Made by a program: the position numbers and the translations under genes. DNA of 64,000 bases from Sandarakinorhabdus sp. (lineage in GTDB: Bacteria > Pseudomonadota > Alphaproteobacteria > Sphingomonadales > Sphingomonadaceae), in assembly GCA_020692215.1 (NCBI GenBank), contig JAIMKW010000003.1, positions 43,192 to 107,191 on the forward strand. Direction: 5' to 3'. This document shows positions 55,108 to 64,000 of the stretch, piece by piece; position 1 is the first letter of the stretch, and the number at the start of each line of letters is the position of its first letter. The notes under the pieces were generated by a model. It searched no databases, was not told where the DNA came from, and was given only the letters and a program-made list of their open reading frames with translations.

Positions 55108-56100
55108 TTGGCCGACCTTTATGATGTTCTTGCTATCGGCAACGCCATTGTCGACGTGATCGCCTCGCACGAGGACAGCTTTCTTGAAGAGCAGCAGATC
55201 CCCAAGGGCTCGATGCGGCTGATTTCCGCCGCGGAGGCTGCGCGGCTTTATGCCTGCATGGCGCCGGGGCGCGAGATTTCGGGTGGGTCCGCTGCCAACA
55301 CCACGGCCGGGATTGCAGCGCTGGGCGGAAAGGCCGCCTTTGTCGGCCGCGTATCCGACGACCAGCTCGGCCGCGTGTTTGCGCATGATATCCGCGCTGC
55401 CGGGGTTGATTACCGCACGCCTGCCGCCACGTCGGGCCCGCCCACCGGCCAGTGCCTCATCATCGTATCGCCCGATGCGCAGCGCACCATGAACACCTTT
55501 CTGGGTTCGTGCCAGGAAGTGGACGAGCCCGATGTCGATGAAGCGATGGTTAAGGCCGCCAAGGTCATCTATTTCGAAGGCTATCTGTGGGATCCGCCGG
55601 CCCCCATCCGCGCCATCCGCAAGGCCAAGGCGATTGCAAAGGCATCGGGCCGCAAGGTGGCGCTGACGCTTTCCGACGTGTTCTGCGTGGAAGGCCACCG
55701 CGCCGACTTCCTTGCCATGATGAAATCGGGCGCTGTGGATATCGCGTTCGCCAACGAGAATGAGGCAAAGAGCCTGTTCCAGACCGACAGCATCGAAGCC
55801 GCGATCGAAGGCCTTTCCACCCACATTCCGCTCGCGATTGTCACCCGGTCGGAAAAGGGCGCCATCGTCGTCAACGGCCATGGCCGCGAAGAGGTGCCTG
55901 TCACGCCGGCGGCGCGCGTTCTCGATACCACGGGCGCTGGCGACCTGTTCGCCGCCGGTTTCCTGTCGGGGTATACGCAGGGCCGTTCGCTGAAGGATTG
56001 CGCCATCATGGGCACGATCGCTGCAGCCGAAGTGATCGAGCATTTTGGCGCCCGTCCCGAGGCCGATCTGCAGGCCCGCGTGAAGGCTGTGCTGGGGTAG
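55108..56100 (+). CDS. PfkB-family (adenosine) kinase
   Basis: A ribokinase-fold kinase, most likely adenosine kinase. YDVLAIGNAIVDVIASHEDSF begins the enzyme; PKGSMRLIS, GGSAANTTAGIAALGG and the catalytic-end PfkB motif DTTGAGDLFAAGFLSGYTQG with the base Asp complete it. A TTG at 55108 preceded by GGAG gives 330 residues and the family-like N-terminus; ATG 55066 would add 14 residues. Other PfkB kinases cannot be excluded. Upstream lies the divergent lipoprotein gene. Confidence 0.82.
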   Translation: MADLYDVLAIGNAIVDVIASHEDSFLEEQQIPKGSMRLISAAEAARLYACMAPGREISGGSAANTTAGIAALGGKAAFVGRVSDDQLGRVFAHDIRAAGVDYRTPAATSGPPTGQCLIIVSPDAQRTMNTFLGSCQEVDEPDVDEAMVKAAKVIYFEGYLWDPPAPIRAIRKAKAIAKASGRKVALTLSDVFCVEGHRADFLAMMKSGAVDIAFANENEAKSLFQTDSIEAAIEGLSTHIPLAIVTRSEKGAIVVNGHGREEVPVTPAARVLDTTGAGDLFAAGFLSGYTQGRSLKDCAIMGTIAAAEVIEHFGARPEADLQARVKAVLG

Positions 56101-56104
56101 GCGG

Positions 56105-56791
56105 TCAGGCAGTTTCCCGCTTCACCGCCCGCACCGCGATGATGAGCTGGAACTCCGGGTCGTTGTAATCGAGATCCGCCGGTTCCAGGTCGCTGATCAC
56201 CATGCCGTTCAGGAAGGCGCAGGCAGCAAGGCAGTTGCCGAACGCCTGCACCTCCACGTTCGCCGGCCCGAACACATCCCCGAAAAGGCGGCGCGCGCCG
56301 GCATCGGTAATGCGCCAATATTCCCCCCAGGCGTTCATGTCGCTTTTTGCGATCTGGCTGATACCGGCAAAGGTGGCCAGCATCACGCCGCCGTCCTTCA
56401 GTGCCCGGTGGCTGTTCGCGACAGCAGCCGGCATGTCGTAGATGAACTGCAGCACCTGGGTCAGCAGCACGCAATCATAGGCGGCAGTGGGGATTCCCTC
56501 TCCGGTTTCCAGATTGCCCACCATGGTGCCGCCCGGAAGCCCGGGCACCGGGTACATGATGTGCCCCCGCGTCACCCGGTCTCCGCCGAACTGCTTCGTA
56601 TAATTGGGCTGGGCTGCGGCCTCCAGCACTTCGCCCCGGATGTCTGCTGCGTGGGCCTTCAGGAAGCCTTCGATATAGTGGCGGTCGATCGGCCAGCCCC
56701 GCCCGAACCCGAAATCCGGGTAAAGCGGCACCGGGCGCGCCAGCAATTTGTTCCGCAGGTCCGTCAGTCTCCGATACGCTGTACCCAGCAT
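56105..56791 (-). CDS. SAM-dependent methyltransferase of surface-polysaccharide type
   Basis: 228 residues. The N-terminal FGFGRGWPIDRHYIEGFLKAH and GEVLEAAAQPNYTKQFGG, and LTQVLQFIYDMPAAVANSHRALKDGGVMLAT, resemble class I methyltransferases found near glycosyltransferases, in which the glycine-rich loop is degenerate. It is convergent with the kinase (stop 5 nt away) and divergent from the ABC exporter, and is likely part of the polysaccharide region to the right. No glycan target is known. Confidence 0.65.
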   Translation of the reverse strand: MLGTAYRRLTDLRNKLLARPVPLYPDFGFGRGWPIDRHYIEGFLKAHAADIRGEVLEAAAQPNYTKQFGGDRVTRGHIMYPVPGLPGGTMVGNLETGEGIPTAAYDCVLLTQVLQFIYDMPAAVANSHRALKDGGVMLATFAGISQIAKSDMNAWGEYWRITDAGARRLFGDVFGPANVEVQAFGNCLAACAFLNGMVISDLEPADLDYNDPEFQLIIAVRAVKRETA

Positions 56792-56933
56792 GGTTTTCCC
56801 TGTTCAGACATTGCCACCAGCACGCATCCGCGCAGGGCATTAACCCTCTTGCGGCGCAACTCCTGTCTTGCAGACCCGCCATGAAGCGGCAATGACATTT
56901 CCAAGCTTGTTGTGGGGGCCATGCGTAAACCTG

Positions 56934-58748
56934 ATGTCTTCATCCGATAGCGCTCCGCCGCCTTCCGCCCTGGCCGAAGGGAACAGGTCTGCCCGGCCTA
57001 TGTCGGTGTGGGCCGAAGTCCTTCGCCTTGCGTCGCATGTAGATGGCTATCGCTGGAAGCTGGTGCTGCTTGTGGCGTTGGGGATCGGTGCGGCCTTTGC
57101 CGAAACCATCGGCATCGGCCTTGCCGTCCTGTTCCTGTTCACGATTCTTGGGGATCCTTCGGCGTTGCAGCAGGTGGAAGGGCCTCTTGCCCGCCTTGTG
57201 CAGCGTTTCGGTGCGGAGGCCGGTGCCGACCCGACGCTACTGGCCGGGCTCCTGATCGTCCTCATCCTGCTCAGTGCCGGCCTGATCTATGCCCATGGCG
57301 TGATGACGACGACCATGGCGAACCGGGTTGCGGAACGGATGCGTGACCTGGTGCACGAACGCTATGTCACCGTGGGTTATCGCTGGCTGCAGGATCAGGA
57401 GCAGGGCGCGCTGATGCACACGCTGACGAACGAGACCTGGCTGGCCGCCGATGCGTTCGACAATGTTGCGCGCATCATCGTGCATTTCTGCGCTGTTCTT
57501 GTGTTCGGGGCGGGGCTGTTGCTGCTGTCGTGGGAGATCATGCTGACCGCGGCTTTTACGGCGCTTGCCACCTTCGGGTCGATCCGCCTGCTGTTCCGGC
57601 CGATCCGCCGTTTCGGGGCAGAGCTTCTGGCCGAGAACCAGCTGCTGGCCGAGCGCATGCTGGTGAGCCTGCACGGCATGCGGACCATCCGCGCCTTTGC
57701 CCAGGAGGAGCAGGTGCTGGGGCTGTTTTCGGCTGCATCAGCCAATGTTCGCAGGCTGGCCATCCGGGCGGAATGGCTGAAGCAGCTGAACACGCCGATC
57801 GGCGAGATCGGCAGCCTTGGCGCGCTGGTCGTGATCGCAGTGGTTGCATCGCGGATCGGCATCGATGTTCCCACCATCATTGCCTCTGCCCTTCTGCTGT
57901 TCCGGATGCAGCCGCACCTGCGCGGCATCGATGCCAAGCGCCTTGGCCTTGCCAACATGAGCCCGACGCTTGCCAACCTCCGGTCTGCAATCGAAATCGA
58001 AGGCAAGATCTGGCCGACGCAGGGCGAGCGCCGTTTTGGCGGGTTCGGCCACGAAATCCGGTTCGAGGATGTCAGCTTCAGCCACGATCCGCGCCGTGAC
58101 CCCAGCCTACATGCTGCCAGCTTCGCCATCCCGTTTGGCAAGACAACGGCGCTGGCGGGCCCCAGCGGCTCGGGAAAATCCACCATCATCAACCTGCTGC
58201 TGCGCCTGTACGAGCCGCACTCGGGCCGCATCCTCGTGGATGGCGAGGATCTTCTGGGCTTCACCCGCGAAAGCTGGCTGGGGCGCCTGGCGATTGCCGG
58301 GCAGGATGTGGAACTGGTGGAAGGAACCGTTGCCCAGAATATCCGTATTGCCCGGCATGACGCGACGCTCGAGGAGCTTCGCGAGGCCTGTGCCCTGACC
58401 GAGATCCTTGCCGATATCGAAGCCATCCCCGAAGGATTCGACGCCCGGATAGGGCCAGGCGGGCTGAGCTTTTCGGGCGGCCAGCGCCAGCGGATCGGGC
58501 TTGCCCGGGCGCTGATCCGCCAGCCCGATTTCCTGATCCTGGATGAAGCGATGAGCGCGCTGGAGCCAGCGCTGGAAGACCGGATAAAGGCGCGGATTGC
58601 CACGATGATGGCGGGCAGGACGATGCTGGTTGTCAGCCATCGCCGTGATGCATTGCAGGACTTCGATGTGGTCATCCGCATCGAGGGCGGACGAATTCAG
58701 CGCATGGCCGGCGAGACGGTTCAGCGCACCGAGGCAGGGTCCACGTAG
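56934..58748 (+). CDS. ABC exporter with fused membrane and ATPase domains
   Basis: 604 residues. Six membrane helices in the first 300 (for example LVLLVALGIGAAFAETIGIGLAV and LLAGLLIVLILLSAGLIYA), then an ATPase with Walker A GPSGSGKST, signature LSFSGGQRQRIGLARALI, Walker B FLILDEAM and H-loop VVSHRRD. The layout is that of MsbA-type flippases. Its place beside glycosyltransferases suggests transport of a lipid-linked sugar or glycan. The Met at 56934 is preferred over frame starts upstream. Its last 28 nt overlap the convergent glycosyltransferase gene. Confidence 0.85.
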   Translation: MSSSDSAPPPSALAEGNRSARPMSVWAEVLRLASHVDGYRWKLVLLVALGIGAAFAETIGIGLAVLFLFTILGDPSALQQVEGPLARLVQRFGAEAGADPTLLAGLLIVLILLSAGLIYAHGVMTTTMANRVAERMRDLVHERYVTVGYRWLQDQEQGALMHTLTNETWLAADAFDNVARIIVHFCAVLVFGAGLLLLSWEIMLTAAFTALATFGSIRLLFRPIRRFGAELLAENQLLAERMLVSLHGMRTIRAFAQEEQVLGLFSAASANVRRLAIRAEWLKQLNTPIGEIGSLGALVVIAVVASRIGIDVPTIIASALLLFRMQPHLRGIDAKRLGLANMSPTLANLRSAIEIEGKIWPTQGERRFGGFGHEIRFEDVSFSHDPRRDPSLHAASFAIPFGKTTALAGPSGSGKSTIINLLLRLYEPHSGRILVDGEDLLGFTRESWLGRLAIAGQDVELVEGTVAQNIRIARHDATLEELREACALTEILADIEAIPEGFDARIGPGGLSFSGGQRQRIGLARALIRQPDFLILDEAMSALEPALEDRIKARIATMMAGRTMLVVSHRRDALQDFDVVIRIEGGRIQRMAGETVQRTEAGST

Positions 58749-59737
58749 GTCAGGCCGAACCGCTGCCGCAGGCGGTTGTAGCCCTGCGGTGTAAGCAGGA
58801 ACATCAGGGCGCGGCGGCTGCGGACATTCCACCAGTCGCGGGCCCTGGTCGGCAGCCGCGCCCACCACCATACGCGGGGCTGATCATAGCGCAGCATCTC
58901 GGCCCTGAAGGCCCGCCAGACGCGCTGATCCTTGCAGCCGCTTTCCACCAGATGATCCTGAAGCCAGGCCAGGAATACCGGTCGCATCGCGGCATCGCCT
59001 GTCACCCGGCCAGCGGAGTTGCAGGCCGAGTCGGGATGTTGACGGTAACAGTCAAGCACGTCGTCCACGACCCATATGGGAAACTTCAGGCAGAAGCGGA
59101 ACAGGAAGACCTGGTCTTCGTAGAGTGTCCGGAAGTCTTCGTTGAAACAGCCGGCTTCCAGCACGGCCTTGCGCCGGGCCGTCAGGCTGCAGATGCCGCA
59201 CAGGGATTTCCCCCGGCTTTCGAGAAAGCTCAGCGCGACTTCGGGCGGCGGGATCACGCAGTTCAGCGGGAGCCCCTGGCTGCTGGGCACATCCAGCCAG
59301 TTCTTCAGCCGCGTTCCTTCGGGATGGGCCCAGCTGCGCCACCACATGGTCGGCCCCATGACCATGTCGACCCTGCTCTGCCTTTCGAGGACAGCGACAT
59401 GCACCTCCAGCCGCCTGGGCAACCAGATGTCGTCGGCATCAAGGAAGGCGATGTAATCGCCTCGGGCCAACGCGATTCCATGGTTGCGCGATGCTGACAT
59501 GCCCTTGTTTTCATGGCCGGGATGCTCGGTGTAGCGAATCTTTTCAGGATGCCTTTCGGCATAGGATTTCGCGATGGCCGTCGCACCGTCGGTGGTGCCG
59601 TCGTCCACCAGGATCAGTTCCCAGTCGGTCATGGTCTGTCCGAGGATGCTGTCGATCGCCTCGGCGATGAATCTTTCACCGTTCAGGAAGATCATGATCG
59701 CCGAAACCTTCGGCGCGGGTTGGGTGCCGCTGCTCAT
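58721..59737 (-). CDS. glycosyltransferase family 2
   Basis: 338 residues, inverting GT-A fold. SAIMIFLNGERFIAEAIDSILG near 12-33, LILVDDGTTDGATAIA near 41-56 and the nucleotide-sugar DXD block IAFLDADDIWLP near 94-105 are present; LCGICSLTARRKAVLEAG and TLYEDQVFLFRF follow. The sugar donor is unknown. It overlaps the upstream polysaccharide deacetylase by four bases (ATGA) and its 3' end lies over the ABC exporter's last codons, an unusually deep convergent overlap of 28 nt. Confidence 0.88.
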   Translation of the reverse strand: MSSGTQPAPKVSAIMIFLNGERFIAEAIDSILGQTMTDWELILVDDGTTDGATAIAKSYAERHPEKIRYTEHPGHENKGMSASRNHGIALARGDYIAFLDADDIWLPRRLEVHVAVLERQSRVDMVMGPTMWWRSWAHPEGTRLKNWLDVPSSQGLPLNCVIPPPEVALSFLESRGKSLCGICSLTARRKAVLEAGCFNEDFRTLYEDQVFLFRFCLKFPIWVVDDVLDCYRQHPDSACNSAGRVTGDAAMRPVFLAWLQDHLVESGCKDQRVWRAFRAEMLRYDQPRVWWWARLPTRARDWWNVRSRRALMFLLTPQGYNRLRQRFGLTYVDPASVR

Positions 59738-60786
59738 GCGCCGGCAAGTCCCTGGAGAAAGGATCCGAACTGGTCCCCGTTCATGTCAGGAATCCTGATC
59801 CGGGGAATGTGGAAGCGGTCGGTTTCCGGGTAGGCGAGCAGACGCCAGTTCCAACTGTTGCAGGCGCGCTTGAAACCGGCTTGCCGAACAATCCCGGAGG
59901 TTTTCTTGCTGAACCGGCCGAACGGGTAAGAGAAGCTATCGATGTCGCGCCCTGCCATCTCGCGTAGCGCCGTCCGGCATCCGCCGATCTCGGCTGCCGC
60001 CTGGATCGAATCAGCCATGTCGAGCGGGAAGTGGTTCACGGTATGGCCGCCGATTTCGATCAGGCCGCCCGATGCGAGCCGGTTGACTTCCTCGGCCGTC
60101 ATGCTGTGGTCGGTCGGTGGCCCGGCCCTTTCGATCCCCGCCCATGCTACCACCTGTTCGCAAAGGGCCTCAGCCTCGTCCAGCCTGCATCCGTTCAGGA
60201 TTTTCCAGACGGCAAGAAACAGGGTCTGCCGCGGGTGCCACATGGCATCGTTGTCGACGCTCCATCGGCGCAGCGCCGCAAGATCTTCGGGCTGGCACCT
60301 CGCCGCATCGCCTAGCTGCCACACATGAGTCTGTCCCGCATGGTCCAGTCGAAGCTCGGCAGGCAGCTGCGGCATCGTCAGGAACACCCGGGCCAGCGCG
60401 TCCCACCAGAAATCATGGCCAGCGCCCACCGTGCTGCTGACGACGAACACCGTCGCGGGCATGTCGCGCGCCTCCAGAAGGGGGGCGGCGTTCAGGACAT
60501 TGTCGCGGTAGCCGTCGTCGAAGGTGATGGCGATCATCCGGCGCGGCCTGTCTGCTGACCCCATCCGGTCTGCGAATCTTGCCAGCGGCAGGCAATCCCC
60601 ATAGCGCCGGACGACCTCCAGATGCTCGGCGAAGTGTGCGGGCGTCACTGCCATATCCCACGGGTCGGACGTCGGTTCCGCAACCCTGTGGTACATCAGC
60701 ACAAGCCCATGGCGCTGCACTCCCGCCCGCACGCGGAGCTGATGTCGCCAGATATTGCGTGCCAGATGTCTCAATTGGGCCTTCAT
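59734..60786 (-). CDS. polysaccharide deacetylase (NodB homology)
   Basis: 350 residues. The NodB motif 1 IAITFDDGYRDN is present with the catalytic Asp pair, and motif 2 is EIGGHTVNHFPLD with the metal His residues; FSYPFGRFSKKT is motif 3. It should deacetylate an N-acetyl sugar polymer. A Met at 60825 would add 13 residues; Met 60786 (MKAQLRHLARN) is taken. No signal peptide is evident, so a cytosolic or membrane-associated role is likely. It is co-transcribed with the GT2 gene. Confidence 0.85.
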   Translation of the reverse strand: MKAQLRHLARNIWRHQLRVRAGVQRHGLVLMYHRVAEPTSDPWDMAVTPAHFAEHLEVVRRYGDCLPLARFADRMGSADRPRRMIAITFDDGYRDNVLNAAPLLEARDMPATVFVVSSTVGAGHDFWWDALARVFLTMPQLPAELRLDHAGQTHVWQLGDAARCQPEDLAALRRWSVDNDAMWHPRQTLFLAVWKILNGCRLDEAEALCEQVVAWAGIERAGPPTDHSMTAEEVNRLASGGLIEIGGHTVNHFPLDMADSIQAAAEIGGCRTALREMAGRDIDSFSYPFGRFSKKTSGIVRQAGFKRACNSWNWRLLAYPETDRFHIPRIRIPDMNGDQFGSFLQGLAGA

Positions 60787-60854
60787 GTCGCGTTCACTGC
60801 ATCCTAAGAGGGCGTCTGTGAACATGTTTCGTTCACGTCAGCGTTGGTGGTGTC

Positions 60855-61868
60855 ATGGTTGATGTGGTTTCCGGGTCCCCCACTGTCCTGATAACCGGAG
60901 GGGCCGGTTATATCGGGTCCCATGCCGCCCATGCCTTTATCGACAAGGGCTGGTCGGTGGTGATCGTCGATGATCTTTCCACCGGCAGCCGCAGCCGGGT
61001 GCCGGAAGCCGCCGCGTTCATCGAAATGGACTGCGCCGACCCGCAGCTTTCGGCCATCATCCGCGACCGGGCGATCGATGCTGCTGTTCATTTCGCGGCG
61101 CGGATCAAGGTGGATGAGTCGGTTGCTGACCCGCTTGGATACTATAAGGCCAATGTCTGCACGGCGCGGGCCTTCTTTGAAAACGCCCATCTGGCCGGGC
61201 TTGGGGCGATTGTCTTTTCGTCGACTGCGGCTGTCTATGGCGACGCTGGTGGAGCCGCTGTCAGCGAGGAGTCCGCCACCCGCCCGGAATCGCCCTATGG
61301 CCGCTCCAAGCTGGCGGCCGAGTGGATCCTGGCGGACCTTTGCGCTGTTTCCCCCATGCGCCATGTGATCCTGCGCTATTTCAATGTCGCCGGTGCGGAT
61401 CCTGAAGGCCGCTCGGGCCCGGCGGCGGGCTCGCAGCACCTGCTGAAGATTGCCGCCGAAGCCGCTGTCGGCATCCGGCCCGCCATGCAGATCCACGGCA
61501 CCGATTACCCCACGGCTGATGGCACCTGCGTGCGCGATTATGTGCATGTGACGGACCTTGCCGAAGCGCATGTCAGTGCCGTGACGCATTTGCTGGGCGG
61601 CGGCGGGAGCCTGGTGGCGAATGTCGGCTATGGGCATGGTGCATCCGTTCGCGCGGTGATTGCCGAAGCGCTGCGGCTGGCCGACCGGCCCTTTGCCGTG
61701 ACCGAAGGGCCAAGGCGCGCGGGCGACCCGGTGTCTGTTGTCGCCAACCCGGCCCGCGCGATGGATGTGCTTGGCTGGCGGCCCCGGCACGACAATCTGC
61801 AAGCCATGCTGCAAAGCGGCATGGCGTGGGAGCGGCAGCGCATGGCGGGCGAGGTGTCCTCGGCGTGA
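60855..61868 (+). CDS. galE: UDP-glucose 4-epimerase
   Basis: 337 residues; extended SDR. VLITGGAGYIGSHAAHAFI near 11-29 binds NAD; VHFAARIKVDESVADPLGYY near 78-97; catalytic SSTAAVYG and YGRSK near 148-152 (Tyr/Lys pair); YFNVAGADPEGRSG and DGTCVRDYVHVTDLAEAH. It supplies UDP-galactose for the polysaccharide genes here. ATG 60855 is divergent from the deacetylase, with only 68 nt between. Its stop overlaps the next gene's GTG by three bases. Confidence 0.92.
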   Translation: MVDVVSGSPTVLITGGAGYIGSHAAHAFIDKGWSVVIVDDLSTGSRSRVPEAAAFIEMDCADPQLSAIIRDRAIDAAVHFAARIKVDESVADPLGYYKANVCTARAFFENAHLAGLGAIVFSSTAAVYGDAGGAAVSEESATRPESPYGRSKLAAEWILADLCAVSPMRHVILRYFNVAGADPEGRSGPAAGSQHLLKIAAEAAVGIRPAMQIHGTDYPTADGTCVRDYVHVTDLAEAHVSAVTHLLGGGGSLVANVGYGHGASVRAVIAEALRLADRPFAVTEGPRRAGDPVSVVANPARAMDVLGWRPRHDNLQAMLQSGMAWERQRMAGEVSSA

Positions 61869-62953
61869 ACGTCCCTGAAGGCGCACCGGATGTCAGTGTG
61901 ATCATTCCGGCGTGGAATGCCGAGGCAACGCTGGCGCAGACCGTTGGCAGCGCCGCCGCCCAGACCCACCGCGCCATCGAGATCATCATCGTGGACGATG
62001 GCTCGACTGACTGCACCGGCGAGATCGCCGCCGGGCTGTGCGCGGCCGACCCGCGGATCAGCCTGGTGCGCCAGGCCAACGGCGGCGTGGCGGCCGCGCG
62101 CAATGCCGGGCTTGCGCGGGCGCGCGGCAAATGGGCCGCCTGGCTGGATGCGGATGATCTGTGGCACCCTGAAAAGATCGCCCGCCAGCTTGCTGCTGCT
62201 TCCGCTTCTGCCTCGCCTCCGGCTTTCGTCTATACGGGCTACCGCATGATCGATACGGCCGGCACGGTTCAGCCGCTGCCGCGCACCCTGGCCGATCTGT
62301 CGGGCGAAACGCTGTGCCGCCAGATTGCTTCCACCTATTTCACCAATGTCAGCAGCCTGATGGCTCCGGTTGTGCTGGCGCGGGCCTGCGGTGGGCATGA
62401 TCCTCTGTTGCGCGCCGAGGGCATCGAGGGGGCGGAGGATCTGTTGCTGCAGCTGCGCCTTGCCATCCGCGGCCCGGCCCTGTGCGTGCCCGAGGCGCTG
62501 GTTGGCTACCGGATGCACGGTGCCAACATGTCGCGCGCGATTGCCCGCGCGGCGCGGTCCAACCTGCGCGCGCTTGACCTGATTGCACAGGAAGCACCGG
62601 AGGTGCCGCCATGGGTTTTCAAGCTGGCGCGCGCGCGCACCAGCGGTTTTGCCCTGCAGATGGCGGCTGCCGGCGATGTTCGGGCCGGGTCTGCGTTCCT
62701 GGCCGGTCTTGTGCGCCGCGATGCTGCGCAGACCTTGCTGATGCTCGGCCGTTCGGCAGCATGGGTTGCCGGTTCTGCCATGGGCCGTCGCCTCCGCGAC
62801 CCTGAACTGGGCCGGGCCTTCGCCCAGGCCGATCCGCGAACCGTGCCTTTCGAAGGGCCCATGCTGATGTCGGCAGCCGAACTTCGGCGGCTGAAAGCGG
62901 CGGACGCGAAGCGGGCGCGCGATGATCGGGCCGATCGGTGGCATGCGGCCTAG
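61865..62953 (+). CDS. glycosyltransferase family 2
   Basis: 362 residues. PDVSVIIPAWNAEATLAQTVGS, IIIVDDGSTDCTGEIA and LDADDLWHPEKIARQ give the GT-A core; VYTGYRMIDTAGT and GAEDLLLQLRLAIRG complete it. GTG 61865 overlaps the galE stop (GTGA), so the two are translationally coupled; an ATG at 61826 in frame is internal to galE. Sugar specificity is unknown, but coupling to galE suggests galactose. Its stop overlaps the next convergent gene by four bases. Confidence 0.86.
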   Translation: MNVPEGAPDVSVIIPAWNAEATLAQTVGSAAAQTHRAIEIIIVDDGSTDCTGEIAAGLCAADPRISLVRQANGGVAAARNAGLARARGKWAAWLDADDLWHPEKIARQLAAASASASPPAFVYTGYRMIDTAGTVQPLPRTLADLSGETLCRQIASTYFTNVSSLMAPVVLARACGGHDPLLRAEGIEGAEDLLLQLRLAIRGPALCVPEALVGYRMHGANMSRAIARAARSNLRALDLIAQEAPEVPPWVFKLARARTSGFALQMAAAGDVRAGSAFLAGLVRRDAAQTLLMLGRSAAWVAGSAMGRRLRDPELGRAFAQADPRTVPFEGPMLMSAAELRRLKAADAKRARDDRADRWHAA

Positions 62954-63960
62954 CTGGCCGGCTTTGCGCGGGCTTCGCCGCCCAGCCTTGATGGCAGATA
63001 TTCGAACAGGATGACGGTGCCGAGCCCGATCATCGCGCAGGCATAGTGGATCATGTGCAGCGGCACGGCGCGGACTGTTCCAACCACCCCGATGCGGCGG
63101 CTGATCAGCTGGAACAGCGCGCGGTTGAGAGCAACAAAGCCGAAGGCAAGCGCCAGCGCCACCCAGAGCGCCCTGGGGAACTGCGGGGCGGCCAACAGCG
63201 AAGCCAGGATCAAAAGCACGGTGATGGCGCTCAGCCGGTGCGAAGCGGCCAGGTTGAACTCGCTTTCGATCCCGCTGTCGAACAGCATCAGCCGGCTCCA
63301 CGGAATGGCGCGATCGAAGATGTCCATGTGGATCATGCTGCGCAGTGTCCAGCATTTCAGGTGCCTGGCCTGCAGCTGCGGGTTCAGCCGGATCCGCCCG
63401 CCGCCCGCCACCAGGCGATTGCCGAACTCCACATCCTCCATCATCCTGAGGCTGGCATCGAAGCCGCCGGTGCGGGCGAAGGCCTTTTGCCGAACGGCGC
63501 CGCAGCCGGTCCAGAAGATATCGGGTTCGTGCGGGCCTTTCATGTGCACATGGTGGTGCAACAGGTTGCGATACTGGCTGACGAGATTGGGGCAGGCCGG
63601 GCTGTCATCATAGGCGCCGAACATCGCATCGATGCCAGGTTCATCTAGAAAGCCGTCGATCACATGCTGCCGGGCATCCGGGTGCACCACAACATCGGAA
63701 TCGACGAACAGCAAAATGTCTGCGCCGCCTGCTGCGGCCGCCTCGGCGCCCAGGTTCCGCGCGGCGGCCGCCCCGGCGTTGGCAAGACCTTGCACCAGAC
63801 GGACCCCGGCCTTTCCAGCCACCGTCGCGGTTCCGTCGGTCGAGCCATCATCGACGACAACGATCTCGTTCGGTGCAAAACCCGCGCCTTTCAGGCCGTC
63901 GATGCACTGGCCCAGGCACCAATCGGCATTGTAGGCAGGAACAACTGCAAAAAGCCGCAT
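62950..63960 (-). CDS. membrane-bound glycosyltransferase family 2
   Basis: 336 residues. VVPAYNADWCLGQCIDGLKG near 6-25, EIVVVDDGSTDGTATVAG near 32-49, LLFVDSDVVVHPDA near 83-96 (DXD) and MMEDVEFGNRLVAGGGRI define an inverting GT2. Two to three C-terminal hydrophobic helices (SAITVLLILASLLA, LWVALALAFGFVALNRALF) make it membrane-bound. The ATG overlaps the stop of an upstream minus-strand gene (TGATG at 63958-63962). Confidence 0.85.
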   Translation of the reverse strand: MRLFAVVPAYNADWCLGQCIDGLKGAGFAPNEIVVVDDGSTDGTATVAGKAGVRLVQGLANAGAAAARNLGAEAAAAGGADILLFVDSDVVVHPDARQHVIDGFLDEPGIDAMFGAYDDSPACPNLVSQYRNLLHHHVHMKGPHEPDIFWTGCGAVRQKAFARTGGFDASLRMMEDVEFGNRLVAGGGRIRLNPQLQARHLKCWTLRSMIHMDIFDRAIPWSRLMLFDSGIESEFNLAASHRLSAITVLLILASLLAAPQFPRALWVALALAFGFVALNRALFQLISRRIGVVGTVRAVPLHMIHYACAMIGLGTVILFEYLPSRLGGEARAKPAS

Positions 63961-64000
63961 CAGGCTGCCGGTTTCAAGGCTGTGGCATCGAAGGGCTGTG
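63960..64000 (-). CDS. C-terminal end of an upstream gene, cut by the window edge
   Basis: Read on the minus strand, the 41 nt give ...QPFDATALKPAA followed by a TGA that overlaps the GT2 start. This close coupling suggests it belongs to the same polysaccharide operon; nothing more can be said about its product. Confidence 0.4.
   Translation of the reverse strand, partial: QPFDATALKPAA

Overview
This window looks like chromosomal DNA from a high-GC alphaproteobacterium, most likely of the order Sphingomonadales. The signs are a PEPxxWA-type C-terminal sorting signal, a large TonB-dependent receptor, an L31 protein of the cysteine-free type, the rpmH-rnpA-yidD-yidC-engB block, a rimP-nusA-ylxR-infB-rbfA block, an FzlA-like gene beside queG, and several acyl-CoA dehydrogenase and ETF genes. 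I see no phage, insertion sequence, CRISPR array, rRNA or tRNA. Because the GC content is high, long antisense open frames are common, and I treat them as shadows.

Layout. 1-751: end of an OmpH/Skp gene, then fabZ. 770-8062: a minus-strand leucine/isovalerate operon (mccB, methylglutaconyl-CoA hydratase, mccA, a PepSY membrane protein, ivd) ending with mobA. 8046-9407: rpmE and a spondin-like PEP-CTERM protein. 9450-14557: an uncharacterised hydrolase cluster (isochorismatase-like, VOC, double alpha/beta hydrolase, small DUF protein) running into the NAD(P)HX repair gene, with a perfect palindrome in its divergent promoter. 14554-21903: GGDEF protein, SH3 protein, D-2-hydroxyacid dehydrogenase, patatin-like protein, Tat-exported serine hydrolase, DUF3422. 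21920-26265: queG, FzlA-like GST, and a pair of acyl-CoA dehydrogenases that look like one heteromeric enzyme. 26312-31645: a DUF6600 lipoprotein and the four-gene Anbu cluster (permuted ATP-grasp, alpha-E, transglutaminase, Anbu peptidase). 31809-36572: TonB-dependent receptor and nitronate monooxygenase. 36678-40044: ribosome and membrane-protein biogenesis. 40221-44732: acyl-CoA dehydrogenase, etfBA, a small gene behind an RBS-masking hairpin, a hibernation-factor-like protein, and 3-hydroxyacyl-CoA dehydrogenase. 44821-52534: a small lipoprotein, a SIMPL protein and the translation/transcription block. 52689-56100: hisGD, lipoprotein, sugar/adenosine kinase. 56105-64000: surface polysaccharide genes (methyltransferase, ABC exporter, three GT2 enzymes, polysaccharide deacetylase, galE).

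Functional links. IVD, the acyl-CoA dehydrogenases and ETF (etfBA) form one electron route from branched-chain and fatty acyl-CoAs. The Anbu group is a complete example of a peptide-ligase/peptidase system whose substrate is unknown. The most unusual features are the Anbu cluster with a stem-loop at the Anbu start, the unknown hydrolase cluster, a recurring pattern of short tandem duplications at operon junctions, an in-frame 39-bp triplication in the patatin gene, and the hairpin covering the ribosome binding site at 43201-43237.
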